The notes under the pieces are model-generated. The model did no database searches, was not told where the DNA came from, and saw only the letters and a program-made list of their open reading frames with translations. From positions 112,110 to 176,109 of the forward strand of contig NZ_JAEQMG010000041.1 of the NCBI RefSeq assembly GCF_016680995.1: 64,000 nucleotides of DNA, in the 5' to 3' direction. Origin of the DNA: Ruminococcus difficilis (GTDB taxonomy: Bacteria; Bacillota_A; Clostridia; Oscillospirales; Acutalibacteraceae). The stretch's first letter is position 1. The number at the start of each line of letters is the position of its first letter. Below, piece by piece: positions 46,834 to 55,495 of the stretch. The position numbers and the translations under genes are program-made.

Positions 46834-47706
46834 TTATAAGGTTGTCGCGAGCTCCTTGAGGTACGCTCTGAGATCCTCGCCGACCTCGGGGTGCTTCAAG
46901 CCGACCTCGATGTTCGCCTGCAGGATACCGAGCTTGTTGCCCATGTCGTAACGCTTGGCGCTGAACTCGACCGCCGTCATACCGCTGCTGCGCGCTAATT
47001 CCGCCATCGCGTCGGTCAGCTGGATCTCACCGCCCGCGCCGGGCTTGGTGTGATCGAGGATCTCGAAGATCTCAGCGGGCAGGACAACGCGTCCGAGAAT
47101 GGAGTAGAGGGAGAAGATATCCTCCTTGCGCTGCGGCTTTTCGATCATATCGGTACATTTGAACACATTATCATGGATGTTCTCCACCTTCATGGAACTG
47201 TACTTCTTGATCGCTTCCTCGGAGACCGGCTTGATACCCAGCACGCCCTTGCCGAAAGTGCCGTACGCGTCGACCAGCTCCTTGGTAGCCGGGATATCGC
47301 CGATGATGACGTCGTCGCCGTACATGACGACAAAGGGATCGTTGCCGACAAAGCTGCGCGCTCTGGATACCGCGTGACCTAAGCCCTTGGTCTCGATCTG
47401 GCGCACATACTGGATATTCGCGAGCTTGTGGATATCCTTGATCGCGTTCAGCTGAGGCGTTTTACCCGCCTTTTCGAGGGTTTCTTCCAGCATGGGGGCT
47501 TTATCGAAGTGATCTTCCATGATACCTTTGCCGCGGTTGGTGATGATCAGGATGTCGGTGATACCGGACGCCACCGCCTCTTCGACAATGTACTGGATGG
47601 CGGGCTTGTCGACGATGGGGAGCATTTCCTTGGGCATCGCTTTGGTAGCGGGGAGCACTCTGGTGCCCAGTCCCGCAGCGGGGATAACTGCTTTTGTGAT
47701 TTTCAT
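46834..47706 (-). CDS. galU: UTP-glucose-1-phosphate uridylyltransferase
   Basis: Makes UDP-glucose for surface glycans. The 290-residue protein starts KAVIPAAGLGTRVLPATKAMPKEMLPIVDKP, the GalU signature, and has VMYGDDVI for metal binding and KPGAGGEIQLTDAM. The start at 47706 has AAAGGA at a suitable distance; the ATG eight codons earlier does not. Confidence 0.95.
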   Translation of the reverse strand: MKITKAVIPAAGLGTRVLPATKAMPKEMLPIVDKPAIQYIVEEAVASGITDILIITNRGKGIMEDHFDKAPMLEETLEKAGKTPQLNAIKDIHKLANIQYVRQIETKGLGHAVSRARSFVGNDPFVVMYGDDVIIGDIPATKELVDAYGTFGKGVLGIKPVSEEAIKKYSSMKVENIHDNVFKCTDMIEKPQRKEDIFSLYSILGRVVLPAEIFEILDHTKPGAGGEIQLTDAMAELARSSGMTAVEFSAKRYDMGNKLGILQANIEVGLKHPEVGEDLRAYLKELATTL

Positions 47707-47735
47707 GTTACTATCCTTTCTCTGAAACATCAGAA

Positions 47736-48755
47736 TTACATAAATCCTATAATGATATTGGGCAGATACATGATGACCAGATAGGTGATCATCAGCGAGA
47801 TCGCCAAACCGGTGTTGACGCCGCCCTTTGTCTGTAAGACGGTTTCGGGATTCTCACCCAGTGTCGCATTTTCCTTGATCTTCTTGATCTGCTTTTTACA
47901 GTGCTTGAAGTACATGCGGTTCGTGCAGATACCGAACACGATCATCATCACGATCCGCGCCGCCTCGACCAGTGTGGGCAGATACAGCACCAAGATCTGC
48001 ATCGCGTCGAGCCCCTGCATATACTCTGTGATCCCGCCCGTCAGATTGCCGGACGACAACGACTGTGAATAGGCGTTCAAAAACTCCGTATACAGGGAGC
48101 TGTAAGCGATCGTTAAGTATGACTCGACAGCCATCAGCGCCAGCTGGATAAAGGCGAACACCGCGCCGATCTTGTACATCTTTCGATACAAGAGATAGCC
48201 GCCGGTGAACAGCGCCGCGGCAAAGTTGAATTTGCTCTTGTTCATCGTCTTGATGTTGTGGAACACACGAATGAAATACGGCGTATTCTGCTTGACGTAT
48301 TTTGCTGTTTCCCCGGCAGTGATCCCGTCGCCGAAGTCCGTATTGCTGTCGACGCCCGCGAGCGGATCCATGAACGGCATGTTGAAAGCCGTATTGCCGC
48401 CCTGCGGATTCTGCTGCTGACCGAACGGGATACCCGCGCCCTGCGGGGGAGCCTGCTGTTGACGAGGCGCCTGACCGGGGGACAGGGGAGCGCCGCATTG
48501 TCCGCAGAAAAAGTGGCTGTTGTCATTGGCGTGGCCGCAGGAGGGACAGATCTTCATACCGTCCGTCTCGGCGGTGTTTTCCTTATCTTCCTGATAATCA
48601 TAGCCCTGATCGTGCAGGTTTTCGTTACTGCAGTGACCCAGTGACTCGTAGCACTCCCGATGATGGGGCGTACCGCAATCGGGGCATACGACAACGTCGT
48701 CATCCGCGTGGAAATACTTTTGACACACAGGACATTTTTTACCGATATAATCCAT
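47736..48755 (-). CDS. RING-finger/zinc-ribbon membrane protein
   Basis: A 339-residue protein. The N-terminal RING-like domain (Prok-RING_1; CPVCQKYF, CPDCGTPHHRECYE) is followed by a zinc ribbon (CPSCGHAN, CGQCGAPL), a Gln/Pro-rich linker, and four or five membrane helices with a DUF2628-like region (FNFAAALFTGGYLLYRKMYKIG). Function unknown; related proteins are common in gut clostridia. Confidence 0.8.
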   Translation of the reverse strand: MDYIGKKCPVCQKYFHADDDVVVCPDCGTPHHRECYESLGHCSNENLHDQGYDYQEDKENTAETDGMKICPSCGHANDNSHFFCGQCGAPLSPGQAPRQQQAPPQGAGIPFGQQQNPQGGNTAFNMPFMDPLAGVDSNTDFGDGITAGETAKYVKQNTPYFIRVFHNIKTMNKSKFNFAAALFTGGYLLYRKMYKIGAVFAFIQLALMAVESYLTIAYSSLYTEFLNAYSQSLSSGNLTGGITEYMQGLDAMQILVLYLPTLVEAARIVMMIVFGICTNRMYFKHCKKQIKKIKENATLGENPETVLQTKGGVNTGLAISLMITYLVIMYLPNIIIGFM

Positions 48756-48920
48756 AAATTCTCCTTATCTCAGGGGAGGATCACCTCCTCCCGAAAGCTC
48801 AAGTTATATATCAAATCTATTTGTCAGTATATTATACCAAATATTCAGCCGTTCTGCAACTTTATTTTTTTAGAACAATAATTATACAGAGAGGAATGGA
48901 TGAATTATGCAATATTCATC

Positions 48921-48949
48921 TTTACATTCCACCGCCTTTGTATTATAAT
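48921..48949 (+). promoter_or_regulatory. Sigma-A promoter of prfB
   Basis: TTTACA (48921-48926), 17-base spacer, TATAAT (48944-48949), 70 bases before the ATG. Confidence 0.75.
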
Positions 48950-49018
48950 TGTATCTGCTGTATCAGGTAACGCGTTACTTTATCATGGTACACGGATGAA
49001 TGATAATGAGGGAATTTT

Positions 49019-50137
49019 ATGCTGCAATTTGAAGAACTGAAATTGAATTTAGAGGCGATGAAGCCTGAGATAGATGATCTGGCGTCCGCGCTGGGACTCG
49101 GTCAGATGAGAAGCGAGATCCAGCAGCTCGAGAACCGCGCCGCTGAGCCGGGATTCTGGGATGATATGGAGAATTCACAGAAGATTCTCCAGCGTACCGC
49201 CAACCTAAAAGCCAAGGTCGAAAAGTATGAGAAGCTCGAAGCGCGCTATGAGGACGCGCTGGCGCTGATCGAATTGGGCGATGAGGCAGAGGATGAGAGT
49301 CTGATCGAAGAAGCTCAGCAGGAGCTCGACGGCATCCGTGCCGATATCGACCGTCAGCGTCTTGAAACCCTGCTGACCGGTGAATATGATAAGAATAACG
49401 CGATCCTGACCTTCCACGCCGGCTCCGGCGGTACCGAGGCGCAGGACTGGGCGGAGATGCTCTATCGTATGTATACGCGCTGGGCTGCCGCGCACGGCTT
49501 CAATGTCAAGGAGATCGACTACCTCGACGGTGATGAAGCGGGCTTGAAAAGCGCCGTGCTCCTGATCGAAGGTGAAAACGCCTACGGTTATCTCAAGGGT
49601 GAGGCGGGCGTACATCGTCTGGTGCGCGTATCGCCGTTCGATTCCGCAGGCAGACGACACACGAGCTTTTCATCCCTCGAGGTCATGCCCGAGATCAATG
49701 ACGATATCAAGGTCGAGATTCCTCCCGAGGAGATCAAGATGGATGTATACCGCGCGTCCGGCGCGGGCGGTCAGAAGGTCAACAAGACCTCGTCCGCGGT
49801 ACGTCTGACCCATATCCCGACGGGTATCGTGGTCGCTTCACAGGTGGAGCGTTCTCAGTATCAGAACCGTGACGTCGCGATGAAGATGCTGGTCTCTAAG
49901 CTGATGGAGATCAAAGAGCGCGAGCACCTCGAGAAGATCGAGGATATCAAGGGCGTGCAGAAGGAGATCACCTGGGGCTCCCAGATCCGCTCCTATGTCT
50001 TCATGCCGTACACCCTCGTCAAGGATCACCGCACCTCGTTTGAGACCGGTAACGTCAACGCCGTGATGGACGGCGACCTCGACGGCTTTATCAACGCTTA
50101 TCTCAAAGCGTTGTCTCTCGGCGAGCTGGAAGGATAA
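49019..50137 (+). CDS. prfB: Peptide chain release factor 2 (no programmed frameshift)
   Basis: RF2 releases chains at UAA and UGA. The 372-residue protein has the SPF motif (RVSPFDSAGRRHTSF) and GGQ in GAGGQKVNKTSSA. Unlike most bacterial prfB genes it is one continuous frame from the ATG: there is no in-frame UGA near codon 25 and no CTTTGA slip site. So autoregulation by +1 frameshifting seems absent. GAGGG precedes the start. Confidence 0.95.
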   Translation: MLQFEELKLNLEAMKPEIDDLASALGLGQMRSEIQQLENRAAEPGFWDDMENSQKILQRTANLKAKVEKYEKLEARYEDALALIELGDEAEDESLIEEAQQELDGIRADIDRQRLETLLTGEYDKNNAILTFHAGSGGTEAQDWAEMLYRMYTRWAAAHGFNVKEIDYLDGDEAGLKSAVLLIEGENAYGYLKGEAGVHRLVRVSPFDSAGRRHTSFSSLEVMPEINDDIKVEIPPEEIKMDVYRASGAGGQKVNKTSSAVRLTHIPTGIVVASQVERSQYQNRDVAMKMLVSKLMEIKEREHLEKIEDIKGVQKEITWGSQIRSYVFMPYTLVKDHRTSFETGNVNAVMDGDLDGFINAYLKALSLGELEG

Positions 50138-50151
50138 CACCCGAATACTAC

Positions 50152-50186
50152 AACAGCCCTCCCGAATCGGGAAGGCTGTTTTTTGT
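50152..50186 (+). terminator. Terminator of prfB
   Basis: AACAGCCCTCCCG pairs with CGGGAAGGCTGTT, followed by TTTTGTT. It lies 15 bases after the stop. Confidence 0.85.
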
Positions 50187-50215
50187 TATTGGAATCGGTA
50201 AGTTCACATATGACC

Positions 50216-51025
50216 CTAAAACTTTCGATGGCGGGCGGGTCTGCCGAGCTTTTTTACGATCTCGACAGGGATGGCGATCCATTCCCGCACAAAGAACGAC
50301 GGATAGATGAACCAGCCGAAACGTGTGTTGACGGTATTGACCGCGCCGACAGAAAGCTTGCGGTCGATCTTGTACGCGATGATCCGCGCCCTTAATTGAT
50401 GGTAGCTGTCGGATACGATCGCGATACTGTCGCCGAGCTGACGCTCCCTGAGGATCCTGACGGAATAGAGCAGGTTTTGCTCGGTGTTGACGCTTTGATC
50501 CTCGACGATGATCCTGTCCGGATCGACGCCGTCCTTGCGCATATTCTCCAAGATGCACGCCGCTTCGCTCATCGGCTCGTTATCTCCCTGACCGCCGCTC
50601 GCGATCGCCTTTACCGCAGGATTTTGATCAAGATAGTTTTCCGCCGCTTTGATCCGCTGTAACAGCAGTCTGCTCGCGCCCCACGGCTTTACCTGCGCGC
50701 CTAAGATGACCGCGGTCGCGTTCTTCTTTGGCTTGATCTTCATCGCGACGATCATGCAAATGCTGACGATAACGGCGTAGACCGCAAACAAAATACAGCC
50801 GTATTTGATGATGAGCCAGATGATCTTGGTGATCGGGTTTTGCAGCATGAACGCGTCCAGTTGATGGTACACTGAGCTTAAAGCCGTCCGAAACAGCGCA
50901 ATCAGGCAAATGGCGACACCCAGCAGATTGCCCGCCTTGAAGATGTGAAAGCGAATGGGCAAGAGGAACCACAGCAGAAAGATCACCTCGATCACGATCG
51001 CGATGATCCTCAGTACATTTTGCAT
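50216..51025 (-). CDS. YdcF/ElyC-type DUF218 membrane protein
   Basis: A 269-residue protein with two or three N-terminal helices and a cytosolic or extracytosolic DUF218 domain: ATAVILGAQVKPWGASRLLLQRIKAA, AIASGGQGDNEPMSEAACI and SYHQLRARIIAYK. DUF218 proteins act in envelope biogenesis (ElyC, SanA), the exact reaction being unknown. Its start abuts the stop of the TSCPD gene. Confidence 0.85.
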   Translation of the reverse strand: MQNVLRIIAIVIEVIFLLWFLLPIRFHIFKAGNLLGVAICLIALFRTALSSVYHQLDAFMLQNPITKIIWLIIKYGCILFAVYAVIVSICMIVAMKIKPKKNATAVILGAQVKPWGASRLLLQRIKAAENYLDQNPAVKAIASGGQGDNEPMSEAACILENMRKDGVDPDRIIVEDQSVNTEQNLLYSVRILRERQLGDSIAIVSDSYHQLRARIIAYKIDRKLSVGAVNTVNTRFGWFIYPSFFVREWIAIPVEIVKKLGRPARHRKF

Positions 51026-51273
51026 TATGACTCCTGTGCCGCTCTGAGCGCGTGCGCGAGCTGATCGGGACAGGAAGTGCCTCTGCCGGCACAGTCGATG
51101 CCCTCCAAGCGCTCGATTGCCTCATCGACCTCCATGCCCTGCACCAGTCTGCCGATGCCCTGCAAGTTGCCGTTACAGCCGCCTAAAAAGCGACAGCTCT
51201 TGATGACGTCATCCTCGATCTCCAGTTCGATCATGCGTGAGCAAACACCACGGGGGATATAGGTATATTTCAT
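51025..51273 (-). CDS. TSCPD domain protein (TIGR03905 family)
   Basis: An 82-residue protein: YTYIPRGVCSRMIELEIEDDVIKSCRFLGGCNGNLQGIGRLVQGM, then GRGTSCPDQLAHAL with the TSCPD motif. The domain is found alone and in ribonucleotide reductases. The start at 51273 has GAGGTG upstream and leaves out 38 codons that overlap the tRNA-Gly. Four conserved Cys suggest metal binding. Confidence 0.88.
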   Translation of the reverse strand: MKYTYIPRGVCSRMIELEIEDDVIKSCRFLGGCNGNLQGIGRLVQGMEVDEAIERLEGIDCAGRGTSCPDQLAHALRAAQES

Positions 51274-51302
51274 ATGTAACACCTCAAATTCATCAATAAT
51301 GA

Positions 51303-51326
51303 AAAAGGCTCGCCTGAGCGAACCTT
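51303..51326 (-). terminator. Terminator of tRNA-Gly
   Basis: On the minus strand GGTTCGCTCAGGCGAGCC is followed by TTTTTCATT, directly behind the tRNA 3' end. Confidence 0.85.
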
Positions 51327-51401
51327 TGGAGCGGATAACGGGACTCGAACCCGCAACATCAACCTTGGGAAGGTTGCGCTCTACCATTGAACTACATCCG
51401 C
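51327..51401 (-). tRNA. tRNA-Gly (anticodon CCC)
   Basis: 75 bases on the minus strand. Acceptor GCGGATG/TATCCGC, anticodon loop TTCCCAA with CCC, T-loop GGTTCGAGTCC, encoded CCA. Confidence 0.96.
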
Positions 51402-51481
51402 GAATCTACCTGATAGTATAATACGGAAAACCGGATTCGTCAAGCAAGCTGACAAAATATCTTCTATATTTCTCATAGAAA

Positions 51482-51510
51482 TTGAATTTCCGTATAATTT
51501 GTGCTATAAT
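51482..51510 (+). promoter_or_regulatory. Promoter of dnaD-dnaC-like genes
   Basis: TTGAAT (51482-51487), 17-base spacer, TATAAT (51505-51510), about 30 bases before the start. Confidence 0.75.
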
Positions 51511-51540
51511 GATTTTTAATCTTCGTTTAAGGTGAAAGAA

Positions 51541-52560
51541 ATGTCAATTCAAATCAATCTCGGTCAGTGGAAGAGCGTATTCGCCGTACCCTCGTCCGTT
51601 GTCGATCAACATATCAAGATCGCCTCCGAATCTCAGCTCAAGGTACTGCTGTATCTGCTGCGTCATTCGGATGAAAATAACAGCGCCGAACAAATCGGCG
51701 ACACGCTGCGCTTATCCGCGGAGGAAGTGCAAAATGCCGTTGACTTCTGGATCGAGCGCGATCTGCTCACACAACAGAATGACGGGCTGGCTCCCGCGTC
51801 CGCGCCGCAATCTCAACCTGCTGTCACAACTACTCAGCCCGTTTTCGCGGAGGAAGTTCCCAAAAAGCCTCGCACGACGATCTCCCGCGCACAGCGTCCC
51901 GATCCGATTTTTGTGTCGAAGTTATTGCAGGAAAACACCATCTTAGCGGAACTGTTAGATGAAGTACAAAGGATCCTGAACAAGCCGTTATCTCCGGGAG
52001 ATACCGCCACCATCGTGATGCTGTACGATTCCTTCGGACTTCCCTGCGATGTGATTTTGATGCTCCTGACTTATCTGGATTCGATCGGAAGCGCCAATAT
52101 GCGCGCGATCGAGCGCTATGGCATCCAATGGGCGGATAAAGGGATCAAAACCGTTGACGAAGCCGGTCAGGAGACTGCCCGCATGAAAGCTTCGCGTGAA
52201 GCATGGGGGAGTGTGTCCAAGCTGCTCGGCATCCGCAATGTCGGCAATCCCACAAAAGCGCAGATGGAAAACGCCGATCGCTGGCTCAACACATGGCAGT
52301 TCAGTGACGAGATGATCACCGAAGCGTATGAACGCTGTGTCAACACCAAGGGTACCTATAACATCAGCTATATCAATGCGATCCTCAAACGCTGGTATGA
52401 AAAAGGGATCAAATCCATCGACACGCTCCAAAAGGAAGAAAGCGCCAAGCAAAGAAAGCCCAAGTCCAAGCCAAAGAGCGGCAAGGGCTCCGTATTCTCG
52501 GTAGAGGGCGCGTCCTTTGACGTCAAGAAATACGAGGATACATCCTTATTCGACGACTAA
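51541..52560 (+). CDS. dnaD: DnaD domain protein
   Basis: A 339-residue primosomal protein. The N-terminal part is a winged helix (YLLRHSDENNSAEQIGDTLRLSAEEVQNAVDFW), then a Gln/Pro linker, a DnaB_2/DnaD helical domain around residues 115-215, and the C-terminal NADRWLNTWQFSDEMITEAYERCVNTKGTYNISYINAILKRWYE signature. The start at 51541 has AAGGTGA upstream. It is followed by the helicase loader-like gene in one operon. Confidence 0.9.
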   Translation: MSIQINLGQWKSVFAVPSSVVDQHIKIASESQLKVLLYLLRHSDENNSAEQIGDTLRLSAEEVQNAVDFWIERDLLTQQNDGLAPASAPQSQPAVTTTQPVFAEEVPKKPRTTISRAQRPDPIFVSKLLQENTILAELLDEVQRILNKPLSPGDTATIVMLYDSFGLPCDVILMLLTYLDSIGSANMRAIERYGIQWADKGIKTVDEAGQETARMKASREAWGSVSKLLGIRNVGNPTKAQMENADRWLNTWQFSDEMITEAYERCVNTKGTYNISYINAILKRWYEKGIKSIDTLQKEESAKQRKPKSKPKSGKGSVFSVEGASFDVKKYEDTSLFDD

Positions 52561-52589
52561 TCATCATACAAAAGTAACGAGGAAACATC

Positions 52590-53582
52590 ATGCCTTATTC
52601 ACAGGAAATCTATCATATCGCAAAAGAACGCTTGTCCGAACGCCGTCAACAGGCGCTGCGGATGGCGGACTTCAACCGTGAACAGCTTTTCAAAGAGATC
52701 CCGCGGCTGAGTGAGATCAACAGCGAGCTGCTCAGCATCGGCGCGGCGATCGCAAAGGCTGTCGTCACCAATACACCCGGTGAGAACGACAAGCTCCGAC
52801 AGCTCAGCGAGAAAAGCCTGCTATTACAGGATGATCAGGAAAAGCTGCTCGAAGCGCATCATATCGATAAAGCGATCCTGGAGCCTCATTATTACTGCGC
52901 CAAATGCGGTGATACCGGCTACATCGAAGAAGATAATCGTACCACTGTGTGCGACTGCCTGCAAAAACTCATGGCGGACGTCGCGAGTGAACAGCTCAGC
53001 GCCGACCTGCCGCTGAGTGAGTGTACCTTCGAGAATTTCAGCACAGAGTATTACAGCAAAGAACCCGATGCGATGGGCAAGATCCCGTACAACAGGATGA
53101 CTAATATCTATCAGTATTGTATCAACTACGCCGACACCTTCAATACGCACAGCAAAAGCCTGTTGATGAAGGGCGGTACGGGACTGGGCAAGACCCATCT
53201 GAGCCTCGCCATCGCCAACGAGGTCATCAAAAAGGGCGTGTCCGTCATCTACACCTCCGCTCCGCAGATCCTCTCCAAGCTCGAGCGCGAGCATTTCAAC
53301 TATCGCTATAATGAGCAGGAGGATACCTTCAACTCCCTGCTCAAGTGCGATCTGTTGATCTTAGATGATCTGGGCACGGAGTTTGTATCGGATTTCACAC
53401 GCTCCTGTGTTTATAATCTGTTCAATTCACGGATCTTGGCGAACAAACCTATGATCATCAGCACCAATCTGCAATTAGAAGAACTGATCACAACCTACTC
53501 CCAGCGCTTTGTATCACGCCTGATCGGTTCATGCGACAGGCTGGATTTCATCGGTGAGGATATCCGCACCGCTAAGAAATAG
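52590..53582 (+). CDS. DnaC/DnaI-like helicase loader ATPase
   Basis: A 330-residue AAA+ protein. An N-terminal coiled region and a zinc cluster (CAKCGDTGYIEEDNRTTVCDC) are followed by Walker A (GGTGLGKTHLS), Walker B (LLILDDLGTE) and sensor motifs (ISTNLQLEEL). This is the layout of DnaI/DnaC loaders of the replicative helicase. The dnaD gene just upstream supports the role in replication. Confidence 0.93.
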   Translation: MPYSQEIYHIAKERLSERRQQALRMADFNREQLFKEIPRLSEINSELLSIGAAIAKAVVTNTPGENDKLRQLSEKSLLLQDDQEKLLEAHHIDKAILEPHYYCAKCGDTGYIEEDNRTTVCDCLQKLMADVASEQLSADLPLSECTFENFSTEYYSKEPDAMGKIPYNRMTNIYQYCINYADTFNTHSKSLLMKGGTGLGKTHLSLAIANEVIKKGVSVIYTSAPQILSKLEREHFNYRYNEQEDTFNSLLKCDLLILDDLGTEFVSDFTRSCVYNLFNSRILANKPMIISTNLQLEELITTYSQRFVSRLIGSCDRLDFIGEDIRTAKK

Positions 53583-53620
53583 ATGAAATGAAAATCAAAA
53601 AGAAAATATAAGAAAACCAC

Positions 53621-53648
53621 TTGACATATCAGAATTTTTGATTATAAT
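53621..53648 (+). promoter_or_regulatory. Promoter of tRNA-Gln (and tRNA-Pro)
   Basis: TTGACA (53621-53626), 16-base spacer, TATAAT (53643-53648), 13 bases before tRNA-Gln. No separate promoter is seen for tRNA-Pro. Confidence 0.75.
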
Positions 53649-53661
53649 AGTAAAAGTGCAA

Positions 53662-53735
53662 TGCGGAATTGTGTAAGGGTAGCACAGCAGACTCTGACTC
53701 TGTATGTCTGGGTTCGAATCCTAGTTCCGCAGCCA
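53662..53735 (+). tRNA. tRNA-Gln (anticodon CTG)
   Basis: 74 bases. Acceptor TGCGGAA/TTCCGCA, anticodon loop CTCTGAC with CTG, T-loop GGTTCGAATCC, encoded CCA. Confidence 0.95.
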
Positions 53736-53737
53736 TT

Positions 53738-53766
53738 GGCCCCGAATACATTTCGGGGCTGTTTTA
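53738..53766 (+). terminator. Terminator-like hairpin between tRNA-Gln and tRNA-Pro
   Basis: GCCCCGAA pairs with TTCGGGGC and is followed by TGTTTT. It stands in the 32-base space between the two tRNAs, so it is either leaky or a processing signal. Confidence 0.7.
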
Positions 53767-53767
53767 T

Positions 53768-53844
<77 letters not shown>

Positions 53845-53852
53845 CTATCTTG

Positions 53853-53895
53853 GCTCAGAAATGGCTTGAATAAGCTGTTTCTGAGCTTTTCTCTT
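53853..53895. terminator. Hairpin between tRNA-Pro and integrase
   Basis: GCTCAGAAA pairs with TTTCTGAGC around an inner hairpin, followed by TTTTCTCTTTT on the plus strand. It ends the tRNA transcript and may also end the integrase transcript. Confidence 0.75.
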
Positions 53896-53925
53896 TTGCG
53901 AAGAATCATTTTGTCAAGTTTTTTG

Positions 53926-55119
53926 TCAACTGACTAAAATTCGTTCGTAAACTTCAAAGGCTTTTGATACAGGCTTTTTATTTCGATGCACATAGCAACG
54001 TTCAGTAATTGCTGTGTCGCCGTGCCCTGCCGCTTTTGAAATATCTTTAATTGATATCTCACTTGCCTTTTCATTTTCCACCAACTCAGAACAAAATGTA
54101 TGTCTGAAACTATGGAGAGCTTTATAGGGGAGACCGTTATCTTTACAGAATTTTGATAAAACTTTACGCGGATAATCGGGGTGAATTTTATCACCACGGT
54201 TATTATGAAAAACAAAATCATCATCTTTCCATGCTTCACCCAAAACAACTTTTTCAATTTTTTGTTCTTTCTTTAGCTGTTCGAGCAATTCATTTGCAAT
54301 CCCAGGTAAAACTATGGTTCTAACGCTGTTCGGGCTCTTGGTTCGAAGCTCTTGTTTACCTCTTTTTTTGGTGTTCCTCAATTGCTTCTCGATATTCACA
54401 GTGTTTCCATCAATATGTGAATACCGTATTCCGGCTACCTCTCCAATGCGCAGTCCACAAAACACCGCAATTACAATGAACAATTTGTATTTCGTTGCTA
54501 GACTGGATTCTGAAATAGCATTTAGAATAGTTTTGACCTCATAAATACTATATCCTTCTCTTTCCTGAGACGGTTTACCGATTATCTCAGCATACGGAGC
54601 AGGGTTGATTCTCGCGAGATTGATTGTGCGGTACGAATAATCGAGAACTCTTTTCACAAAAGAGCGATAATTCTTAACCGTTTTTTCACCGAGTGGTTTG
54701 AATCCTTTTTTCTTGTTTCCGTCAGCTAAATCGTAAATCAACTGCTGAACGTGCTTAATCTCGATTTTATCAACACGCATATCACCGATTGAATCATTGA
54801 TTCGCTCTTGATATCCGCAATATGTGTCGATTGTTCCCTCACTATGCTTGTTTAGCTTTTCCAAATGCTTAATATACTCAGACATCATGTCAGAGAACTT
54901 CGGGTGCATTTCGGCAATTCTGCCATTGTATACATCATCTTCAAACTTTGCTTTTTGTCGTTCTGCCTCCTTATCTGCTTTCGCTTCGCTCATGCCTCTG
55001 GGAGCGACCCATGTACACGACCTGACATCCTGTGTTCCGTCAGGTCGTGTACCAGCCAGTACGCGAATGCGATAGCTAATCTCACCGTTCTTCTTAATAT
55101 GCTTTTTCATTGAAGCCAT
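53926..55119 (-). CDS. int: Tyrosine recombinase (phage-type integrase)
   Basis: Catalyses site-specific integration (397 aa). The N-terminal Arm-binding part (about 1-55, SYRIRVLAGTRPDG) is followed by the SAM-like core-binding domain (55-165) and the catalytic domain: Arg in GLRIGEVAGI, HSFRHTFCS (HxxR), GHGDTAITERCYVHR with the tyrosine. All catalytic residues are seen. The stop of the excisionase-like gene touches its start (same base, 55119). Confidence 0.96.
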   Translation of the reverse strand: MASMKKHIKKNGEISYRIRVLAGTRPDGTQDVRSCTWVAPRGMSEAKADKEAERQKAKFEDDVYNGRIAEMHPKFSDMMSEYIKHLEKLNKHSEGTIDTYCGYQERINDSIGDMRVDKIEIKHVQQLIYDLADGNKKKGFKPLGEKTVKNYRSFVKRVLDYSYRTINLARINPAPYAEIIGKPSQEREGYSIYEVKTILNAISESSLATKYKLFIVIAVFCGLRIGEVAGIRYSHIDGNTVNIEKQLRNTKKRGKQELRTKSPNSVRTIVLPGIANELLEQLKKEQKIEKVVLGEAWKDDDFVFHNNRGDKIHPDYPRKVLSKFCKDNGLPYKALHSFRHTFCSELVENEKASEISIKDISKAAGHGDTAITERCYVHRNKKPVSKAFEVYERILVS

Positions 55120-55379
55120 TACTTTTTAACCTCCTGCAAGGAAGAAAAAAGGTCATAACTTTCATCACCTTTATTATAACACAAATTACTAAAATACGCA
55201 AATAATTCATCTAAATTCAGCCATGTTTTTGTGCCGATTTTAACGGAGTTAATCCGCTGTTCATCAATAATTCTGCGCAGTCCACGCATGGTAATACATG
55301 ATTGCGGGTCGCTATTTAAAATCTCTCGATACGCCTTTTCGATAGTCCTCATACGAGGAACGTAATTTTCCTTATTCAT
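55119..55379 (-). CDS. Excisionase-like winged-helix protein
   Basis: An 86-residue protein whose middle (ITMRGLRRIIDEQRINSVKIGTKTWLNLDELFAYF) is a helix-turn-helix of the excisionase/MerR-like kind: helix, recognition helix, beta wing, then TWLNLDELF. Position directly before the integrase supports the role of directing excision. The start at 55379 has GGAAG at eight bases; an ATG six codons upstream lacks one. Confidence 0.8.
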   Translation of the reverse strand: MNKENYVPRMRTIEKAYREILNSDPQSCITMRGLRRIIDEQRINSVKIGTKTWLNLDELFAYFSNLCYNKGDESYDLFSSLQEVKK

Positions 55380-55439
55380 TACAAATTCTTCCTTCATATT
55401 ATAAATATTCTAAGCATTCAAATAATAATTTTTTGGGGT

Positions 55440-55463
55440 GCGCGCGCTCTTTTGAGCGCGCGC
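55440..55463. terminator. Strong hairpin after the replication gene
   Basis: A 10-bp GC-only palindrome arm (GCGCGCGCTC and GAGCGCGCGC) around TTTT. It lies between the replication ATPase and excisionase-like genes; T tracts are poor on the minus strand. Confidence 0.6.
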
Positions 55464-55495
55464 AGAAAAATACAATAGATGGTTTTATCCAACAC

